Positions 7,076 to 10,561 of a stretch of DNA of 10,561 nt are shown one piece after another. Position 1 is the first letter of the stretch; every line of letters starts with the position of its first letter. The position numbers and the translations under genes were made by a program. Source of the stretch: Firmicutes bacterium UBA2595 (lineage in GTDB: Bacteria > Bacillota > Thermincolia > Thermincolales > UBA2595); NCBI GenBank assembly GCA_002339745.1, contig DDKP01000122.1:6202-16762 (forward strand), read 5' to 3'. The notes under the pieces were generated by a model. The model searched no databases. It had not been told where the DNA came from and was given only the letters and a program-made list of their open reading frames with translations.

Positions 7076-7158
7076 AATTTGGGGTTCGCTCCTTTCAAAA
7101 AATATTTTCTTAAGTTTAGTAAACCATTGTTCAAAGCCCTTACCGTCTATACGCTTTT

Positions 7159-7167
7159 CACCTCCTT
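7159..7167 (-). promoter_or_regulatory. Near-perfect ribosome-binding site without a canonical start
   Basis: AAGGAGGTG is read on the minus strand from 7167 to 7159. About 10 nt downstream is an ATA codon (7148-7150) in frame with the AhpD-like gene, opening 25 extra codons (I-D-G-K-G-F-E-Q-W-F...). The only canonical start nearby, a GTG inside the site itself, gives a four-codon frame ending in TAG. Confidence 0.45.
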
Positions 7168-7213
7168 ATTTCTAAATTTTCGTGGCCCGGTTTCCTGCGT
7201 AATCGGGAATTTT

Positions 7214-7942
7214 CTAGGATTCAATGATTTCCAGAATGCTTCGCCGAGTACGGCAGAAGTTAGAGTCTGTTCTGTTTCTGGGCCGCGGCAGGTCAATGTC
7301 AACGATCCTTTTAATCCGTCCCGGCTTATGGCCCATTATGACTACCCGCTCTGCCAGAAAAACAGCCTCGTCAATGTTATGGGTAACAAAAATGATAGTT
7401 TTCTTTTCCCTGCTCCATAAATCGATCAGATCAGCCTGAAGCATGTTTCTATTGATAGAATCCAGAGAGGCAAATGGTTCGTCCATCAGTAAAAGCTTCG
7501 GGTTATATGCCAGCACCCTGGCGATAGCCACCCGCTGTTTCATTCCTCCGGATAACTGCCTGGGGTAATACCGCTTGTACTCCGCAAGGCCTACCTTCTC
7601 CAGGTTGTATTGAATGATGTCGTCCCACATTTCTTTGTCAAAATTCCTGGCTTTCAGGCCGAACTTTATGTTTTGTTCCACCGTATACCAGGGAAACAAA
7701 GCATCCTCCTGAAAAACAAATCCAATCTCGCCTTTTTCCAGAGACGGGGGAGCATCATCCAGGAGGACTTCCCCTCCGATAGGTTGATAAAGACCGGCGA
7801 TGATCCTGAGCAGAGTGCTTTTCCCACAGCCGCTTGGTCCTACAACACAGCAGAAACAACCTTCTTCCACCTGCAAGTCCAAATTCTCCAAAACCTTTGC
7901 ATCACCGAACTGATGGGTAACACCCCTCAAAATTAACGCCAT
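7214..7942 (-). CDS. ABC transporter ATPase, SsuB/TauB/NrtD type
   Basis: Nucleotide-binding subunit that drives import through the neighbouring permease. All ABC motifs are intact in 242 residues: Walker A GPSGCGKST at 35-43, Q-loop Q78 in FQEDALFPW, signature LSGGMKQR at 130-137, Walker B LLLMDEP at 150-156, D-loop ASLD, and switch histidine H188 in VTHNIDEAV. The ALFPW and NIDEAV wording is typical of the nitrate/sulfonate/taurine importer group. The 242-residue length is normal. The ATG at 7940-7942 overlaps the end of the permease gene by 10 bases and has AGAGGTT upstream. The 138-base gap to the next gene holds no clear terminator, so transcription may continue. The substrate cannot be read from this subunit. 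Confidence 0.93.
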   Translation of the reverse strand: MALILRGVTHQFGDAKVLENLDLQVEEGCFCCVVGPSGCGKSTLLRIIAGLYQPIGGEVLLDDAPPSLEKGEIGFVFQEDALFPWYTVEQNIKFGLKARNFDKEMWDDIIQYNLEKVGLAEYKRYYPRQLSGGMKQRVAIARVLAYNPKLLLMDEPFASLDSINRNMLQADLIDLWSREKKTIIFVTHNIDEAVFLAERVVIMGHKPGRIKRIVDIDLPRPRNRTDSNFCRTRRSILEIIES

Positions 7943-8766
7943 GGCACCAACCTCTTTTCCAGGAAGAGAATAAACCTATTCATTACCGTTCCTACCAGGC
8001 CAATGGCTATTACTCCGCTGATAATTTCCGCTACCCGGCCTCCTACCGAGTATGAAGACCAGATATAGTAACCTATCCCCAATTTCCCGCCCACAAACTC
8101 GGCAGCTACAATACACATCCAGCCTACCCCGAAACCGACGCGAATACCGTTAAAAATCGAGGGAAGTGACCCAGGCAGCATGATCTGCGTAAGGACCTGC
8201 TTCCGGGAAGCGCCCATAGTCCGGGCCGCTTCAACATGAATTCGGTTTACCATGCTGATCCCGTGGATGGTATCCAGTAAAATGGGAAAAAAAGCTCCTA
8301 CGAAAACAACAAAAATCTGCACGTATTCCGTAGGCCTGCCGGCATTGGCAAAGATGACATAGGCCAGCGGTATCCATGCCAGGGGAGGAATAGGCCTCAG
8401 CATTTCCAGCATCGCATCAACGTAATGCCTGAACCATTCCACTGCGCCCATGAGGACCCCCAGAGGAACAGCAATCAAAATACTTATCAGACAAGCTTGG
8501 ACTACTATCCGTAAACTGGACCAAACAATTTCCGGAAGTGTCTTGTTGTAAAGCGGGTCCCCATGAACAACCAAGTCCAGGAAAACAATGGCGGTTTCAA
8601 AAGGAGAGGGCAGCTCCAGCAAGCGAAAACTGACCAGCAGCTGCCAGCCCAGCAGAAACGAAACTATTGAGAACCCTCTGAAATAACTGTTTCCGAATCT
8701 TTTTCCCGGCCGGGCAGCCGTTTGGCCGTTTAGCTTCTCTGCAGGAGTATAATTAAACAGACCCAT
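7933..8766 (-). CDS. ABC transporter permease, SsuC/TauC/NrtB type
   Basis: Inner-membrane permease of a type I importer in the nitrate/sulfonate/taurine group. The 277-residue protein has a 30-residue polar N-terminus and then about six membrane segments (near 31-50, 85-108, 128-140, 150-170, 208-225 and 247-268). The coupling helix (EAA loop) at 179-198 reads EAARTMGASRKQVLTQIMLP, the contact with the ATPase. The LRPIPPLAWIPLAYVIFANAG segment at 123-143 is characteristic of this group. The ATG at 8764-8766 has AAGGA about 10 nt upstream and starts 14 bases after the stop of the substrate-binding gene. Length and motifs are ordinary, so nothing here hints that the unusual binding-protein partner is non-functional. 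Confidence 0.93.
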   Translation of the reverse strand: MGLFNYTPAEKLNGQTAARPGKRFGNSYFRGFSIVSFLLGWQLLVSFRLLELPSPFETAIVFLDLVVHGDPLYNKTLPEIVWSSLRIVVQACLISILIAVPLGVLMGAVEWFRHYVDAMLEMLRPIPPLAWIPLAYVIFANAGRPTEYVQIFVVFVGAFFPILLDTIHGISMVNRIHVEAARTMGASRKQVLTQIMLPGSLPSIFNGIRVGFGVGWMCIVAAEFVGGKLGIGYYIWSSYSVGGRVAEIISGVIAIGLVGTVMNRFILFLEKRLVPWR

Positions 8767-8780
8767 TGCTTATCAGTCCT

Positions 8781-9884
8781 TTACTTGATTACAGGACGCA
8801 ACCCCTTTTCTCGCAACGCTTTCTCCAACAGGGTGTACTGTACCGTACCAACTCCCGGCACGGCAATTGTCTTGCCTTTCAGGTCTTCGACTGTGTTGAT
8901 CCCCAGGTCGCTTCTCACCACGAGACCCGAGCCCTCGTTGTTGGCCCCGGCCACTACCTCAATGGGGATATCGTCATTAATCCTCTTGAGGGTAGCAGGC
9001 GCCCCGCCCAGGTAAGCCATGTCAATGTCTTTTACCTTGAAGGCTTCCATTACGGCAACACCGTTTTGGTATGTTTTAGTCTCCAGGGTACGGCCTGCCA
9101 CCAAGCCTACATTTCTGTAATATCCTTCTTTTTCAGCTACATAGATGGGAAGTTGGTGCAGGTCTGCGTTAAGGTAACCGATTCTAAACTTGATATTGCC
9201 AGGAACAGAGGACGGCTTCCAGTTGGGGTCTTTGTCCAGTTTATCGGCGATGCTTTTGTAAACGGAGTCTTGCAGGAACCCGTCAAAAAACTTTTCGCCG
9301 TCAGCAAACCCAATGTCGGTTACCGACTTCTTCAAAAGCTTTCCTTCTTCCAGGCTGTTGTAATACTCCTTGAATTCGTCCTTGGCGGGATATTCAACGT
9401 ATGTGATGTTTTTCAGGGCTTCACTAACAATCTCAGGATTCTTTCCGGTAAATTCGGCAGCGTAATTCAAAACCTTTTCTTTGTTGTTAGGGTCATTGAT
9501 AAAGCGAACCGCTTTGATATGAGCCCATGTAACCGCTTCAATTGTCTTGGAATCCTTAAAACTCTGGCTGACAGCCAAAACACAGCAGGGATGGTCCTCC
9601 CAGATATCGGGGGACTTGAACAGGTATTTACCGTCACCGGCATTAATTGCAGTGGTACCGAAAGGCTCCCAGGCAATGAAGCCATCAATTTCTTTTGCCT
9701 TCAATTGCTCGAGCATATTGGGCGGTGGGGTCTGCACTAGGTAGACGAGATTATCGTCGTTTTTGACGTTCTGCTGGCCGCTTTTTTCTTCCTTCTTGCC
9801 GGAACATCCGCTGAGAAGCATAGCTGCAATCACGACTAGGACTGAGACCAGTAAGACTTTCTTTATTCCGTTCCCTGTGTACAT
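8781..9884 (-). CDS. ABC transporter lipoprotein SBP, SsuA/NrtA-like, circularly permuted
   Basis: Substrate-binding lipoprotein of the nitrate/sulfonate/taurine importer group, anchored outside the membrane. A lipoprotein signal peptide (KK, hydrophobic 10-24, lipobox LLSGC with C27) is followed by a short linker. Residues 46-207 match the half that normally forms the C-terminal part of these proteins (VQTPPPNML, IDGFIAWEPF, DIWEDHPCCVLAVS, then the terminal helices). Residues 232-367 match the normal N-terminal half (FRIGYLNADLHQLPIYVA, DIDMAYLGGAPA, VVAGANNEGSGLVV, DLKGKTIAVPGVG). The order is therefore swapped, with the cut inside lobe 2 between the helix ending in KGLRP and the strand VYLVQ. 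Each half occurs once and the 367-residue total is normal. ATG 9882-9884 has AAGGAGGG 5 nt upstream. The ligand is unknown. Confidence 0.9.
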   Translation of the reverse strand: MYTGNGIKKVLLVSVLVVIAAMLLSGCSGKKEEKSGQQNVKNDDNLVYLVQTPPPNMLEQLKAKEIDGFIAWEPFGTTAINAGDGKYLFKSPDIWEDHPCCVLAVSQSFKDSKTIEAVTWAHIKAVRFINDPNNKEKVLNYAAEFTGKNPEIVSEALKNITYVEYPAKDEFKEYYNSLEEGKLLKKSVTDIGFADGEKFFDGFLQDSVYKSIADKLDKDPNWKPSSVPGNIKFRIGYLNADLHQLPIYVAEKEGYYRNVGLVAGRTLETKTYQNGVAVMEAFKVKDIDMAYLGGAPATLKRINDDIPIEVVAGANNEGSGLVVRSDLGINTVEDLKGKTIAVPGVGTVQYTLLEKALREKGLRPVIK

Positions 9885-9916
9885 TTATACCCTCCTTTAT
9901 TTAATTCGTGGAATAA

Positions 9917-9947
9917 AGGCCGGCCCGCCCTGCAATCAGGCCGGCCT
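9917..9947 (-). terminator. GC-rich hairpin between methyltransferase and transporter genes
   Basis: A perfect 9-bp stem, AGGCCGGCC (9917-9925) with GGCCGGCCT (9939-9947), encloses a 13-base loop. On the minus strand it is followed by TTTATTCC, a weak T-rich tail. It could end or attenuate methyltransferase transcription before the transporter genes, or lie in the transporter mRNA leader. The rest of the 121-base gap holds the promoter candidate and the ribosome-binding site. Confidence 0.5.
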
Positions 9948-9953
9948 CACCCC

Positions 9954-9981
9954 ACTATAAGTTAACGCCAAGCAAGTTGAA
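9954..9981 (-). promoter_or_regulatory. Weak promoter candidate ahead of the transporter genes
   Basis: On the minus strand TTCAAC (9976-9981) and TATAGT (9954-9959) are spaced by 16 bases. The -10 matches consensus at 5 of 6 positions and the -35 at only 3. If used, transcripts would begin just before the GC-rich hairpin, making it a leader structure. Confidence 0.25.
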
Positions 9982-10005
9982 TAAATAGAGATTACGTATT
10001 ATCTG

Positions 10006-10561
10006 TTATCTGTTCTTGCGGGCCCATTTCTCGGCGCCGTATTTCTTTACTGCTTCTACATAGGCTTTCATATTTTCCACCGGAGCTGTCGGCCAGATGT
10101 CGCAGCTGGGCCATATCGCATCCACGCTGCCTTCCAGGCTTCTGATAACTGCGGCCTCTACATCGGCCGGGGAACTGGTTACCAGAATGTTGTATGCATC
10201 GACATTTCCGAACAGGAGGGTATCCCAACCGATGTCCTCCCTGCTCTTCAAAAGGTCATTGCTCTGCTCCACGGAAATCGCCGGAGCGCCGGTTTCTTTG
10301 AGGATAGTCATAATCGGGTTGGTCCTGCCGCAGATGTGGAGGACGGAGGGACACTTAATAGCGGCCAGCGCGTCAAAAATCTTCTTCAGATGAGGAGCCA
10401 CAACGTTTCTGAATACTTTCGGACTCAAAACGTCGGTAGGAGCGCCCATTTCACGGACAGCAATGTAGTCTACGCCGGCATTACGGTAAGCTTTGGCTAT
10501 TTCAATGATGACTCCGGCCAAACGGTCCAGCATGGTATTTACCTGATCCGGCTTTTTAAAG
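10006..10561 (-). CDS. UroD/MtaA-family methyltransferase, C-terminal part (cut by window)
   Basis: Only the C-terminal 185 residues lie in the window; the frame is open through the right edge (F-K-K-P-D-Q-V-N-T before the internal Met at 10533), so the Met is not the start. The family covers uroporphyrinogen decarboxylase and the zinc enzymes MtaA/MtbA/CmuA, which move methyl groups from corrinoid proteins to a thiol. The zinc ligand pattern of the methyltransferases is present: H-I-C in VLHICGRTNP (about 10330-10338) and a distal Cys in WPSCDIWPTAP (about 10102-10104), 75 residues later. This supports methyltransferase over UroD proper. A typical barrel end follows (PVENMKAYVEAVKKYG). It is the first gene of the minus-strand series seen here. 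The methyl donor and acceptor are unknown; a corrinoid protein may be encoded beyond the edge. Confidence 0.85.
   Translation of the reverse strand, partial: FKKPDQVNTMLDRLAGVIIEIAKAYRNAGVDYIAVREMGAPTDVLSPKVFRNVVAPHLKKIFDALAAIKCPSVLHICGRTNPIMTILKETGAPAISVEQSNDLLKSREDIGWDTLLFGNVDAYNILVTSSPADVEAAVIRSLEGSVDAIWPSCDIWPTAPVENMKAYVEAVKKYGAEKWARKNR

Noticed and set aside
7076..7134. A 20-codon leader frame from a TTG at about 7135 ending on the AhpD-like start
   Set aside because: It has no ribosome-binding site at proper spacing; the overlap with the next start is probably chance.
7186..7207. CCCG...CGGG hairpin after the ABC ATPase gene
   Set aside because: The stem is only 4 bp with a long loop and no T-run, too weak to call a terminator.
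8766..9740. A 324-codon open frame on the plus strand opposite the binding-protein gene
   Set aside because: It is antisense to a gene with a signal peptide, good ribosome-binding site and clear family motifs; its translation shows no recognisable domain.

Overview
The window looks like a chromosomal piece of an anaerobic Firmicute, with the Peptococcaceae/Desulfotomaculales type as best guess. The reasons are near-consensus AGGAGG ribosome-binding sites in front of most genes, a lipoprotein signal, and a gene mix of Hdr-type iron-sulfur redox proteins, a UroD/MtaA-type methyltransferase and a COG0523 GTPase. No species can be named from the sequence alone, and no tRNA, rRNA, CRISPR array or insertion sequence was seen.

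Layout. At the left edge a cysteine synthase (CysM type, + strand) converges on a rhomboid protease (- strand). A separate minus-strand gene for an unrecognised 180-residue protein follows, with its own promoter candidate and a clear terminator. From the right edge down to position 2542 all genes are on the minus strand with short gaps or overlaps. In transcription order they are: the C-terminal part of a UroD/MtaA-family methyltransferase (cut by the window end), a lipoprotein substrate-binding protein, an ABC permease, an ABC ATPase, a carboxymuconolactone-decarboxylase/AhpD-like protein, a short QueG-like double [4Fe-4S] protein, a small cysteine-rich protein (DUF6951-like), a CobW/COG0523 GTPase, a b-type cytochrome membrane subunit and an HdrD-like iron-sulfur subunit.

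Inferred joint function. The ABC transporter would import a small anionic or methylated compound. The zinc methyltransferase would move a methyl group, probably through a corrinoid protein encoded beyond the right edge. The iron-sulfur proteins would handle low-potential electrons for corrinoid reactivation or substrate oxidation, and the Hdr-type pair would exchange electrons with the menaquinone pool. The COG0523 GTPase may supply a metal such as zinc or a cobalt cofactor. This is a proposal from gene order and family knowledge, not a demonstrated pathway.

The most striking observation is that the substrate-binding protein appears circularly permuted. Directly after the signal peptide comes the half that is normally C-terminal, and the half that normally starts the protein is at the C-terminus. 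Both halves are present once and the total length is normal. Other points of interest are a possible AUA start or lost start codon on the AhpD-like gene, a shifted CxxxC in its active-site motif, intergenic hairpins inside the long operon, and a QueG-like protein that seems to lack the catalytic aspartate of true epoxyqueuosine reductases.
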